The notes beneath the pieces are model-generated. The model searched no databases. It saw only the letters and a list, made by a program, of their open reading frames with translations, and had not been told where the DNA came from. From Rs1 sp000416275 (GTDB taxonomy: Bacteria > Pseudomonadota > Gammaproteobacteria > Pseudomonadales > Balneatricaceae): a stretch of 64,000 nucleotides of DNA. The DNA is taken from positions 372,001 to 436,000 of the forward strand of contig OZ251574.1 in NCBI GenBank assembly GCA_965243635.1. Direction: 5' to 3'. A program made the position numbers and the translations under genes. Shown piece by piece: positions 39,745 through 48,263 of the stretch. The stretch's first letter is position 1. Each line of letters begins with the position of its first letter.

Positions 39745-40065
39745 ATGGCAAAAGATGATGCGATCTATCGCGTTACCTTTATCAATCAGGATAAAGTAGT
39801 AGAAGTGTTCGTTAGTCACGTTTATCAAAGTGATATTTGGGGATTTATTCAACTGGAAGGTTTTATTTTTGGCCAGCGCTCAGAGCTTTTGGTTGATCCT
39901 GGGGAAGAAAAAGTAAAACAGTTGTTCAATGGGGTAATAAGTTCGTTCGTGCCAACTCAATCGATATTAAGAATCGACGAAGTAGAGCAGTCGGGGGTTG
40001 CCAAACTGACCGAAGTTAAAGGCAGCGTCGCACAATTTCCAGCGATGCCACCGCGCAGAGATTAA
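39745..40065 (+). CDS. DUF1820 family protein
   Basis: A 106-residue protein of unknown function. The core IYRVTFINQDKVVEVFV, the middle WGFIQLEGFIFGQRSELLVD and the later SILRIDEVEQSGV fit DUF1820, a family often found close to miaB in gammaproteobacteria. The frame is open from 39604, but that extension has no family match; ATG 39745 with GAGAGAA just before it is preferred. It has no signal peptide or membrane segment. Confidence 0.85.
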   Translation: MAKDDAIYRVTFINQDKVVEVFVSHVYQSDIWGFIQLEGFIFGQRSELLVDPGEEKVKQLFNGVISSFVPTQSILRIDEVEQSGVAKLTEVKGSVAQFPAMPPRRD

Positions 40066-40136
40066 AATACGCCAGAAATTAGTTTTCAGCCGCACGCGCA
40101 GAAAGGCTTCGCTGGCGGCTGAAAGCTATACTGTCT

Positions 40137-40586
40137 CTAGATGCAAGTATGACCTTCTTGCTTGCTTAATAATCTATTGCCCATGGCTGTTTCAACCCTG
40201 CCGCTAGGAAAGATCAGTTCAACTTCATCCAAACTGATGCACTGTACATCTCTGTTCTTCCAAGTGTTCGTCCACGTAGTGCTTCTGATTTGACCAGGTG
40301 CTATTGGCCCAGCCAGGCGGACATAGGCACTCTGACGCGCTCCCTTTTTCGGCTTAATAACCTGTCCATTGCTGTTAAATGCAGTGATTTTGAAGCGTGC
40401 ATAACTATAGTCAGCATGGGCAATGTTTTCGAAATTTACTCTGACACCTATGCTTTTTTTGGTCGCAGATACGATAGGGGTAACGTCAGCGACAATCAGT
40501 GGCTGGTAGACAGTGTTTTTGGGTTTGTTTTGTATGCAGGCGGTTAAAAGGACTGTTACAAGTGCGAGTAGGGGGATTTTCCACAT
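40137..40586 (-). CDS. small predicted lipoprotein, YcfL-like size
   Basis: It has 149 residues. The first 17 form a lipoprotein signal peptide with lipobox LTAC (cysteine at 17), so it should be anchored in the outer membrane or periplasm. The rest is a single beta-rich domain with VRVNFENIAHADYSYARFKI and APGQIRSTTWTNTW. DUF1425/YcfL proteins have a similar size and layout, but I cannot confirm the family. It lies downstream of epmB on the same strand, 197 bases away. Confidence 0.65.
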   Translation of the reverse strand: MWKIPLLALVTVLLTACIQNKPKNTVYQPLIVADVTPIVSATKKSIGVRVNFENIAHADYSYARFKITAFNSNGQVIKPKKGARQSAYVRLAGPIAPGQIRSTTWTNTWKNRDVQCISLDEVELIFPSGRVETAMGNRLLSKQEGHTCI

Positions 40587-40783
40587 TGTTATTTTACTTC
40601 CTTGGGTTTATTTAATGTTGCTGTATTTATACGAAATTGAATATTCAGCTATACAGGTCAGCAGTAGGTCGCCTTTAAAAAGAGGGCAGATTTTAACGTA
40701 AAACAAACATTATATCCGTTTTATTTATCTTAACTTAAGGTTTTTAGCAATTAGCCAACTCAAATTTAAGCGGCGGCAAAGTG

Positions 40784-41812
40784 TCAGATCGCCAATAGTG
40801 TTTTGTTGGGTCTTCCAGGTATTTCTCGAGCCAGCTTAGGCACTAAATAACCGGGTAAATGTGCTTGAAGCTCACCGATTAATTGCTGAGCTTGTCGATC
40901 GCTTACATCAAAATGAGCGGCGCCTTGCACGGGGTCTAATACAAATAAATAGTAAGGTAGAGCTCCCGCTTTAAAGGAGGCGATGTGCAGGTCTTTTTGC
41001 GCCTTTAGCGTATCATTGATTCCTTTTAGCAGCACTGCCTGGTTTAAAACTGTCACTTTTGCTGCCAGTAAACTATTTAAAGCGCTCGTGACGTGCGCAT
41101 CGAATTCATTGGCGTGATTGGCATGGATCACTAAAATGCTCTGTAATCTGCTGTTTTGCAAGATGCTGCAGAGTTGTTCGGTGATGCGCTGTGGAATTAC
41201 AACCGGCAGTCTAGTGTGGATTCGAAGTCGCTGTAGGTGACTGATCTTATCCAAATCATTGACAAATTTAGCAATTCTTTTATCCGGGGTCGCCAGTGGA
41301 TCACCACCGGAAAAGATAACTTCTTCGATGCTAGGGTCCGCTTGAATATAGTCTAAAATTTTCTGCCATTGGCTCGAGCCTATATTGTTATCCGCATAGG
41401 GAAAATGGCGACGAAAGCAGTACCGGCAATTAATTGCACAGGCGCCACTAAGCGTTAATAGCACTCGATTTTTATACTTGTGAATTAAGCCAGTCAGTGC
41501 TTTTGCGCTAGCTTCTTGCAGTGGATCAGTGCTAAAGCCTGGAAAATACTCAAGCTCTGCCGAGGTCGGCAGCACTTGCAATAGCAGCGGATCATTGGCA
41601 TCCCCCTTGCGCATTCGGTTGGCGTAAGGCAAGGGCACTTTTAGCTGGAAATCCTGGCTGGCGGCGCTACTAAACGCTAGCTGACTGGCATCTAATTCTA
41701 AGTATTCACTTAAGCTATCTATATCTTTTATGCAGTGACTCAGCTGATATTGCCAGCTTGCTAGATCCTGTTCTGTCGGCTTTTCATGATTGTCTTTTGC
41801 GATAATTTTCAA
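40784..41812 (-). CDS. epmB: EF-P lysine 2,3-aminomutase (EpmB)
   Basis: Radical-SAM enzyme that turns alpha-lysine into beta-lysine for EF-P modification. It has 342 residues (E. coli YjeK also 342). The iron-sulfur motif lies in CAINCRYCFRRHFPY near 130, and EEVIFSGGDPLATPD near 160. PLP-binding segments follow. It lacks the N- and C-terminal extensions of catabolic KamA. It is divergent from efp and epmA, the other two parts of the pathway. Confidence 0.95.
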   Translation of the reverse strand: MKIIAKDNHEKPTEQDLASWQYQLSHCIKDIDSLSEYLELDASQLAFSSAASQDFQLKVPLPYANRMRKGDANDPLLLQVLPTSAELEYFPGFSTDPLQEASAKALTGLIHKYKNRVLLTLSGACAINCRYCFRRHFPYADNNIGSSQWQKILDYIQADPSIEEVIFSGGDPLATPDKRIAKFVNDLDKISHLQRLRIHTRLPVVIPQRITEQLCSILQNSRLQSILVIHANHANEFDAHVTSALNSLLAAKVTVLNQAVLLKGINDTLKAQKDLHIASFKAGALPYYLFVLDPVQGAAHFDVSDRQAQQLIGELQAHLPGYLVPKLAREIPGRPNKTLLAI

Positions 41813-42136
41813 TAGGGCGACCCGTCATAGTAATCAGAGGTTTGTTAAATGTGGTGTGGTTAGGCGGCATAAGTTACGTGGTAAATTAGTTGCTGCAGAT
41901 ACTGCGACTCGTTGTGCATGCTTAATTTTCGATAGATTGTATCAAACCAATGTTTTTAATGGCTGTAAAGCTGCCAAAATTAGCGGGGTGTCACTAAACG
42001 CGATTAATTTTTCTGGCATTGTGCTTTTAAGTGGAATAGCTGTCAAATTTTACGCATATACGTAAAAACAATTTTTAATTTGTAGTAGAATGCCAGTCAA
42101 TATTATTCCATCCCATTTTTGAAGTAGAGAACCCCA
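41813..42136. other. 324-bp divergent epmB-efp gap
   Basis: A perfect 7-bp inverted repeat, TTTTACG (42048-42054) and CGTAAAA (42061-42067) separated by CATATA, lies about 20 bases before a -10-like TAGAAT (42086-42091). It could be an operator over the efp promoter. A 91-codon frame (41790-42065) crossing this gap has no recognisable features and is not called. Confidence 0.45.
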
Positions 42137-42697
42137 ATGTCATATTCAGCGAATCAGCTTAAAAACGGTTTAAAAGTCATCATCGACGGTGATCCTTGTG
42201 CAATGCAACAAGTTGAATTCGTCAAGCCAGGAAAGGGACAAGCATTCACTCGCGTGAAAATGCGTAACTTATTAACTGGCAGAGTATGGGAGCGTACTTT
42301 TAAATCGAATGAATCACTGGAAGCGGCTGATGTTGTGGAGCGTGATATGGAATACTTGTACACAGATGGTGAAATGTTCCACTTTATGGTGCCGGTGACT
42401 TTCGAGCAGTATGCGGTTGAGCTATCGGCAGTTGGTGACAGCGTCAAGTGGCTGAAAGATAACACCCAATGTATTATTACTTTGTGGAACGACCGGGCAA
42501 TAGTTGTCACACCGCCAAATTTTGTTGAGCTTGAAGTGGCAGAGACCGATCCAGGTCTTAAAGGTGATACTGCGCAAGGTGGTTCAAAGCCTGCGACGTT
42601 AAGCACTGGCGCTGTGGTACGTGTACCGTTATTTATTGAGCAGGGCGAAATTCTGAAAATTGATACTCGCACCGGCGATTATGTTAGCCGTGCTTAA
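42137..42697 (+). CDS. efp: elongation factor P
   Basis: Relieves ribosome stalling at polyproline stretches. It has 186 residues (E. coli 188) with three beta-barrel domains. The modified lysine is K33 in EFVKPGKGQAF, matching E. coli K34. With epmB and epmA next door, R-beta-lysylation is expected. ATG follows a modest AGAGAA. Confidence 0.97.
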   Translation: MSYSANQLKNGLKVIIDGDPCAMQQVEFVKPGKGQAFTRVKMRNLLTGRVWERTFKSNESLEAADVVERDMEYLYTDGEMFHFMVPVTFEQYAVELSAVGDSVKWLKDNTQCIITLWNDRAIVVTPPNFVELEVAETDPGLKGDTAQGGSKPATLSTGAVVRVPLFIEQGEILKIDTRTGDYVSRA

Positions 42698-42724
42698 GTT
42701 TCACTGAACACTATATGATACTTA

Positions 42725-42752
42725 AAAAGGTCTTTTATTAAAGGCCTTTTTT
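42725..42752 (+). terminator. Rho-independent terminator after efp
   Basis: AAAAGGTCTTT (42725-42735) pairs with AAAGGCCTTTT (42740-42750) around TATT with one G-U, and runs into Ts. Confidence 0.85.
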
Positions 42753-42785
42753 GTTGCTTTTTTTTATGATTTTTTAGGAGTGCTT

Positions 42786-43751
42786 GTGCAGGATAATCAA
42801 TGGCAGCCCTCTGCCAGTATAGAAACTCTTAAGCTGCGAGCCGCAGTATTTGCCAAGATTAGGCAGTTTTTTGCCGAGCGAGCGGTGCTAGAAGTTGACG
42901 TGCCAGTGCTCTCGAAAAAAGCGGTTAGCGATCCTTTTATCGATGCCATGGATGTCAGCTATCGGCACTATCCTGAAGATGTTTCGCAACAGTATTATTT
43001 ACAGAGTTCACCTGAGTATGCAATGAAGCGCTTGCTGGCAGCAGGTAGCGGTTGTATCTACCAAATGGGTAAAGTATTTCGCAACGGCGAAGCTGGGCGC
43101 AGGCACAATCCTGAATTTACTATGTTGGAGTGGTATCGGGTCGCTTTTGACGAGCGAGGGTTGATGGACGAGGTGGCTGCGCTAATCTCGGCGGTCACCG
43201 ATATAAAGACCTTTCGAAGAATTTCTTATCAACAGGCGTTTAAAGACTATTTAGCGGTGGATATCAACGGTGCTAGCGATCGAGAACTGGCGGAAATTAT
43301 GCGTCGCCAGGTTGAAGTGAGCGGTGATTACGACCGCGATGGTTGGTTAAACTTGTTGATGTCACACTGCATAGAGCCGCAGTTACAAGGTGCGGTATTT
43401 ATCTATAACTACCCGGCTAGCCAAGCGGCGCTGGCGCGAGTTAAAGAAGACCGCCACGGCAATGCGGTAGCTGCTAGATTTGAGTTGTTTATCGACGGTG
43501 TAGAATTGGCCAATGGCTATCATGAATTAACTGATAGTAGAGAGCAGCAGCGGCGCTTTGAAAAAGATCAAAGCCAAAGAAAGGCACTCAACTTCCCGGT
43601 GCGACCGCTTGAAACTAGGTTGGTCAGTGCGCTAGAGCATGGTCTGCCAGACTGTGCTGGGGTAGCTTTAGGAGTTGATCGTCTCTTGATGTTGGCGTTA
43701 ACTAAGAGCAGCATTAGTGAAGTGCTGCCCTTTGATTTTGCTCGGGCTTAA
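42786..43751 (+). CDS. epmA: EF-P beta-lysine ligase (EpmA/GenX)
   Basis: Class II lysyl-tRNA-synthetase paralogue that attaches beta-lysine to EF-P. It has 321 residues from GTG 42786 (E. coli 325). GTG at 42780 is also in frame, but it overlaps the TAGGAG site, while 42786 has 5-base spacing. It lacks the anticodon-binding domain. Motif 2 reads GKVFRNGEAGRRHNPEFTML, and motif 3 is GVALGVDRLLML near the end. The stop overlaps the patB stop tail to tail. Confidence 0.95.
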   Translation: MQDNQWQPSASIETLKLRAAVFAKIRQFFAERAVLEVDVPVLSKKAVSDPFIDAMDVSYRHYPEDVSQQYYLQSSPEYAMKRLLAAGSGCIYQMGKVFRNGEAGRRHNPEFTMLEWYRVAFDERGLMDEVAALISAVTDIKTFRRISYQQAFKDYLAVDINGASDRELAEIMRRQVEVSGDYDRDGWLNLLMSHCIEPQLQGAVFIYNYPASQAALARVKEDRHGNAVAARFELFIDGVELANGYHELTDSREQQRRFEKDQSQRKALNFPVRPLETRLVSALEHGLPDCAGVALGVDRLLMLALTKSSISEVLPFDFARA

Positions 43752-44896
43752 GCTCTGCTGGTAAGTGCGTTGCGGATCCGCTTGACCGCTTCTACTAACT
43801 GCGCTTTAGAGCAGCCAAAGTTTAGCCTGACGAAATTATGATCGCCAAAATCGCTCCCCGGCGATAGTCCGACACCTGCCTCTTCAAAAAACTTCGCCGG
43901 ATTTTCTAGATTAGCTGCAGATACATCAATCCAAGCTAGGTAAGTAGCCTGATGAGCAAGCATGCTCAACCCTGGAATGCTGTTAATCTCGGTGATTAGA
44001 TAATCGTGATTATTTCGCAGGTAATCAAGTTTTTTACTTAGCCAGTCAGCGCACTGGCTATAGGCGGCAATAGTGGCGGTGTAACCCAATAAATTAGCAT
44101 CGGGTACTATGCCCTGTTTAGTTTTATTAAATTGCTGTCGTATTTTAGGATTGGGGATAATGGCGAATGCACAGCCTAAGCCGGCGATGTTGAAGGTTTT
44201 GCTAGCGGCCATCAAGGTGATGCTGCGCTGCTCTACTTCTGGGCTTATCGTGGCGATAGGTATATGTGTGGCGTGCTTATCTAACAGCAAATCGCAGTGT
44301 ATTTCATCTGAGCAAATAGTCAGCTCATGTTCAACCACAATAGCGGCTAAGCGGCTCAATTCATCCTTAGTGTAGACTGTGCCAGCGGGGTTGTGTGGGT
44401 TGCAAAAGAGTAGCAGCTCGGCCTCTTGGCTAAGCTGTTGTTCAAGTAGATCAAAATCCATCACCCAGCGCTGTCGCTCAAGTTTCATGGCAATTTGGCA
44501 AGTGTCTAACTGTGCTTGCAGTGGGGCATTTTTAAACGGTGGGTAAATTGGATTGGGGGTGATGACCGGCGCTTGGTTGCCAGCATACTGTTTAGAGACA
44601 ATATTTAAAGCCGAAACTAGTCCCGGTAGCCACACTATCCACTGTTGATCAACTTTCCAGTTATATAAACGCTGCAACCGTTCAATGATGATCGCATTGA
44701 GCTCGTCTGGGGTGTGGGTATAACCAAATATGCCGTGCTCAATGCGCTCTTTTAGCGCGTCGCTGATGGCAGCCGGTGCTTTAAAGTCAGTATCTGCCAC
44801 CCACATCGGCAACACGTTTTTATCAGTATATTTATCCCACTTGGTGCTCGCGGTATCTTGTCTATCTATCTGCTGATCAAAATTTATCTTAGGCAC
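43748..44896 (-). CDS. PatB/MalY-type PLP-dependent C-S lyase
   Basis: It has 382 residues and a fold-type I aminotransferase shape. The start has STKWDKYTDKNVLPMWVADT, the mark of the PatB/MalY branch. NPHNPAGTVYTKDEL and SDEIHCDL precede the PLP lysine in MAASKTFNIAGL. Members split cystathionine or other cysteine conjugates, so cystathionine beta-lyase activity is likely. Its stop overlaps the epmA stop by 4 bases (a shared TTAA). Confidence 0.9.
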   Translation of the reverse strand: MPKINFDQQIDRQDTASTKWDKYTDKNVLPMWVADTDFKAPAAISDALKERIEHGIFGYTHTPDELNAIIIERLQRLYNWKVDQQWIVWLPGLVSALNIVSKQYAGNQAPVITPNPIYPPFKNAPLQAQLDTCQIAMKLERQRWVMDFDLLEQQLSQEAELLLFCNPHNPAGTVYTKDELSRLAAIVVEHELTICSDEIHCDLLLDKHATHIPIATISPEVEQRSITLMAASKTFNIAGLGCAFAIIPNPKIRQQFNKTKQGIVPDANLLGYTATIAAYSQCADWLSKKLDYLRNNHDYLITEINSIPGLSMLAHQATYLAWIDVSAANLENPAKFFEEAGVGLSPGSDFGDHNFVRLNFGCSKAQLVEAVKRIRNALTSRA

Positions 44897-45204
44897 GTTT
44901 CGGCTATCCTATTAAAGGGAGAGGTAACTGACGAGCTGCGCTATTAAGTTGTACTAACAGACTTAATTCGCCAATCGCTGGTGGTTGAATTGACAGTGAT
45001 TAGCTGCAGTAAATCAAGCAAGCTGACGTTATCAATTATTTATTGTGCAGCAGATTTTACTCTGAATACTAGGCAAATTGCTATCGTCTATCGCTGCGTA
45101 ATGACAGTTATTTTTACAAATTAAATAACATAAAAAGTGTTATTAACAGTAGAGTTAGTTAAACTTTGCAATCACATTCTCTACTCATTTTTCGGGTTCT
45201 AGGC
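44897..45204. other. 308-bp divergent gap between patB and the holD-like gene
   Basis: An AT-rich gap. AATAAC (45124-45129) and GTTATT (45139-45144) form an inverted repeat with a 9-base spacer. No -35/-10 pair or RNA stands out. Confidence 0.4.
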
Positions 45205-46167
45205 ATGCATGCACAGCATTTAAGACATCAATATTTAGCGGCATTGGGGATTGGTAGCTGGTTGCCAAGAGGGGTGCTGCCCGGTGCCGCGAAGTCTGAG
45301 TCGTGGGTGGCAGAGTTTGTCTACAATGCCGATGAAGCAGTTAATAGCGCGCAGCCGACCCAGCATTTTGAAAAAGTTAAGCACTCGGCTGAAAATAGTC
45401 ATATTCCGCCCGTCAGTAATGCTGTCGGGCAAGCTAAAAGTTTGTCGGCGTCGCTGCAAAGCCCAGCTGTCAAGGTAGATGAAATCAGCCAAAAAGCGGC
45501 AAATATGGCCCATGAAGTGGTTACTCACTTACCGGCAGTGGTTGATCCTGAGCTGAATCAGCCGCCGGTTGAGCGCGAAGCAATACCGTCTACGATCCAG
45601 ACTAAGGCTGCCGCTGCAGACGTTGCGGCGCCGATTACCGAGATGCCAAGGCACGCAGCTCTGCTAAATCGCAGTGGCAAGCCAGCTCCGGTGATGCGCT
45701 TAATGTTTTGGCAATTCCCTGATTTATTGGTAATAGACTCGCTGCCAACCCACACTAGAGGCACTTTAACTTCGCAGAAGTATGAGCAATTACTGTCAAA
45801 TATGATCAAGGCGATGCAGCTGGACTGCCAGCGGTTGGATAGCAGTACTCAGCCCTACGTGTTAAATTGGCCGACCTTAGCGGGGGTTAGTATTGATCAA
45901 GGATGGGATCAAGCGGTATCCGCTGTGCAACACAAGCTGAGCAAACTGTTGCATGTGCACACGCCAAAAATTGTGCTGATGCTCGGAGAGCCTGCCGCGC
46001 AAATGGTGATGAATGTCGAAGAGGATTTTGCTGCAATGCGCGGTATGGTTTTTTCGCTGCGTTCCGATATTCAGGCAATTGCCAGTCACAGCTTAACTGA
46101 AATGCTAAATATACCCGGCTGTAAACGTGATGTTTGGCAAGATTTGCAAAAAGTGTTAGCCCTTTAA
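45205..46167 (+). CDS. holD: long, divergent DNA polymerase III psi subunit (HolD) candidate
   Basis: It has 320 residues from ATG 45205; a TTG start at 45166 is also in frame. The first residues, RHQYLAALGIGSWLPR followed by PGA, resemble the N-terminus of E. coli HolD (LQQLGITQWSLRRPGA), the part that binds the clamp loader. A roughly 130-residue A/V/P/Q-rich linker follows. The last 140 residues look like a worn uracil-glycosylase fold (PKIVLMLGEPAAQMVM, later KRDVWQDLQ), which is the known fold of psi. rimI follows as in E. coli holD-rimI. E. coli HolD has only 137 residues, so this one is more than twice as long. Assignment is by motif and context. Confidence 0.6.
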   Translation: MHAQHLRHQYLAALGIGSWLPRGVLPGAAKSESWVAEFVYNADEAVNSAQPTQHFEKVKHSAENSHIPPVSNAVGQAKSLSASLQSPAVKVDEISQKAANMAHEVVTHLPAVVDPELNQPPVEREAIPSTIQTKAAAADVAAPITEMPRHAALLNRSGKPAPVMRLMFWQFPDLLVIDSLPTHTRGTLTSQKYEQLLSNMIKAMQLDCQRLDSSTQPYVLNWPTLAGVSIDQGWDQAVSAVQHKLSKLLHVHTPKIVLMLGEPAAQMVMNVEEDFAAMRGMVFSLRSDIQAIASHSLTEMLNIPGCKRDVWQDLQKVLAL

Positions 46168-46178
46168 AGGCTGCTTGT

Positions 46179-46649
46179 ATGAGTCTTCTTATTCTAGAAA
46201 GCTCCCCAGAGCCAAGCTGGAGCCTGCAGTTAGTTGAATTACAGGGGCAGTGTTTTCACCCGCCATGGACAAAACAACAAATAGATCAACAGCTGGCCGG
46301 CAAGCGCGGATTTAATTTTGCCTGGCAAATAGATGATCAATTGGTCGGCTATGTCTTTTATCAGCTACTGTTTGAGCAAGCTGAGATAATTCAAATTGCG
46401 ATCCAACCAAAGTTTCAAAAACAGGGCTTAGCCGCTCAGTTGATCAGCCAGTCTTGCGACTATTTACAGCAGCGGGAAATCGAAAAAGTATTGCTGGAAG
46501 TCCGCGAGTCCAACCGGGCTGCGATCGCTCTATATACTAAGCTGGGTTTTGTGGTTGATGGCATACGCAGTAATTACTACCCAGCAAACGGGCAATCTAA
46601 AACCCGAGAACACGCCAAACTGTATTCGCTAGTGCTAGCTCCGCTGTGA
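46179..46649 (+). CDS. rimI: ribosomal protein S18-alanine N-acetyltransferase
   Basis: It has 156 residues from ATG 46179 (frame open from 46134); AAAGG lies 8 bases upstream. The GNAT fold has the acetyl-CoA loop at IQPKFQKQGLAAQLI, then LEVRESNRAAIALYTKLGFV and RSNYYPANG, the standard RimI order. It overlaps the next gene by 4 bases (GTGA). Confidence 0.92.
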   Translation: MSLLILESSPEPSWSLQLVELQGQCFHPPWTKQQIDQQLAGKRGFNFAWQIDDQLVGYVFYQLLFEQAEIIQIAIQPKFQKQGLAAQLISQSCDYLQQREIEKVLLEVRESNRAAIALYTKLGFVVDGIRSNYYPANGQSKTREHAKLYSLVLAPL

Positions 46650-47531
46650 TTAGTCTCAATGTAGAAGTGCTGAATGGACTCAGTTTCTACGTCTTTAATA
46701 TATTGTTCGCGCTGGCTTTCGGCTATACATTTTATCGCTCCCCCTGGGGAAGGTTGGCGGCCAACACAAGGTTGCAGCACTTGTGTTTTGGTGCAACTGT
46801 GGCATTAATGATAATTTGGAGCATCAGGGCAGATATTGCTGAGGGAGTCAGCATTCACTTTTTAGGCATGACTGCTTTAACTTTAACCTGAATCCGTGAC
46901 TTCAAAGTGAATACAGAGTGTAAGATATTGGTTTTACGGTGGAATTGAAAAATCTTAGCTGCAAGCTCATATGCGTCCTGCATTTGCTAAATAAATGCAT
47001 CCGTGCATAAAACCCGCAGGTTCAGCGGGAATTTTTCTAACCGCTGTAGAATCAAGAGCTTGCGCTATGTGGTGCAGTGAAGTCACTGATTCAGGTTTAA
47101 TATTAGGTTGGGACCTGGCGATAGTTTGCGCCAGTGTGGCGCTTGCTTTACTCGTTGTATTAGGTGCTGGCGACTGGACTAATTTTTCAGCTAACGCCGT
47201 TATCACTATACTGCTACCAGTGTTCGTTACTCACACTGTGCTGCGTATCGTCACTGAAAAACTGGCAAAAAACTTCTTTATTTATCTGTTTGTCTGCGGT
47301 TTTTTTTGCGCGGGTTTAACTGCGGTGTTAATCGGTGTCTCGGTCTCTGCCACTTTGTGGCTGAACGATATTTTTCCGTGGCTAAAAATACAGCAAGATA
47401 TCATGACCATCATTGTGTTAACTATTTTTCCAGAAGGGTTGCTGAATGGTATATTACTAACTGCAATTATGGTCTTCCATCCGGATTGGATTCGCAGTTT
47501 TGATGCTAAATCTTATATAGATGATCAATAA
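46646..47531 (+). pseudogene. CbiM-like ECF transporter permease gene split by a miniature element
   Basis: The first part (46646-46886) encodes 80 residues including IHFLGMTALTL, and the second (47101-47531) continues LGWDLAIVCASVALALLVVL through several more membrane helices. Deleting 46887-47100 (element plus one TTTAA) joins them in frame as TALTLILGWDLA. This gives 223 residues plus a stop, a normal size for this stand-alone integral membrane permease family. The join is exact, so the disruption looks recent. The first half now ends at a TGA inside the element. The second half can start at an element-borne ATG (46995), which adds 34 unrelated residues. The GTG start overlaps the rimI stop. 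Substrate is unknown; relatives carry metal ions such as cobalt or nickel. Confidence 0.85.
46887..47095. mobile_element. 209-bp miniature inverted-repeat element inside the permease gene
   Basis: The left end CCTGAATCCGTGACTTCA and the right end TGAAGTCACTGATTCAGG are inverted repeats with 16 of 18 matches. The flanks TTTAA (46882-46886) and TTTAA (47096-47100) form a 5-bp target duplication. It carries no transposase. The centre has a terminator-like hairpin, CCCGC (47013-47017) with GCGGG (47025-47029), followed by TTTTT. The last 46 bases match the element at 57642-57687 with one difference. It would need a transposase in trans; the CC ends and 5-bp AT-rich duplication recall IS1380-type elements, which is only a guess. 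Confidence 0.88.
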
Positions 47532-47648
47532 GTGACTATTTAAACAGACATATCTGCTGTAGTATTTGCGACCAATATCTTAAATTTTTTAAAAAAGAGT
47601 TAAGTTGATGGTTGATATTTTTGTAGGTGTAGCTGTAGGTATAGGTAG

Positions 47649-48263
47649 ATGAAATTACTCTTGGCTGATGATCATGGTTTATTTCGCGATAGTATGGGGC
47701 TCTGGCTACAGCAGTTAAGCGACAAAGTTGAAATTGAATTCGCTATTGATTTACCCAGCACTAAAGCTGCGCTCGAACAGAGTAACTTCGATTTAATTAT
47801 TTTAGATTTATATATGCCACAGATGCAAGGTGTCAGCAGTATTCAGGAGCTTTGTCAAAATTTAGCAACACCGGTGGTTATCGTATCAGCTGAAGAGAAT
47901 CCGCAAGTAATGCACCGCTGTATCGATGCAGGCGCTAAAGGGTACGTGCCTAAGTCCTCAGATGGGATGAGTATTTTAAGTGCGCTTAAAGCAGTCATCG
48001 CAGGCGGAATTTATCTGCCTAGCTGCGCCGCGCTAAATACCGAGCCGCTATCAGTTGAGTTAAAGCTTAATGATCAACAAATAAAAATCCTCAGTTTAAT
48101 TTCTATTGGTAAAAGTAACAAAGAAATCGCGGCTAAATTGTTTCTATCTGAAGGCACAATCAAGCAGTATGTGACCAAGTTATTAAGAGTGTTAAAGGTT
48201 GATAACCGAGTGCAAGCTAGCGTCAAGGCGAGGGAGCTACTCGCTATAAAACCACTCAGCTAG
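47649..48263 (+). CDS. LuxR/NarL-type response regulator
   Basis: It has 204 residues. The receiver domain (1-115) has acidic residues D7/D8, phospho-acceptor D53 in LIILDLYMPQMQG, and the lysine in GYVPKS. The C-terminal GerE helix-turn-helix (about 135-200) has SIGKSNKEIAAKLFLSEGTI followed by KQYVTKLL. It binds DNA as a phosphorylated dimer. The gene converges with the hybrid kinase at 48256 and the two overlap by 8 bases, so they may form a pair. Its position beside the kinase and Tad genes suggests control of surface attachment. Confidence 0.93.
   Translation: MKLLLADDHGLFRDSMGLWLQQLSDKVEIEFAIDLPSTKAALEQSNFDLIILDLYMPQMQGVSSIQELCQNLATPVVIVSAEENPQVMHRCIDAGAKGYVPKSSDGMSILSALKAVIAGGIYLPSCAALNTEPLSVELKLNDQQIKILSLISIGKSNKEIAAKLFLSEGTIKQYVTKLLRVLKVDNRVQASVKARELLAIKPLS

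Noticed and set aside
41790..42065. 91-codon plus-strand frame across the epmB-efp gap
   Set aside because: Its start lies within epmB antisense, the composition is not protein-like, and it covers the likely efp promoter region.
46995..47531. 178-codon frame treated as an intact separate gene
   Set aside because: Its first 34 codons come from the miniature element. The rest continues the interrupted permease in frame once the element is removed.
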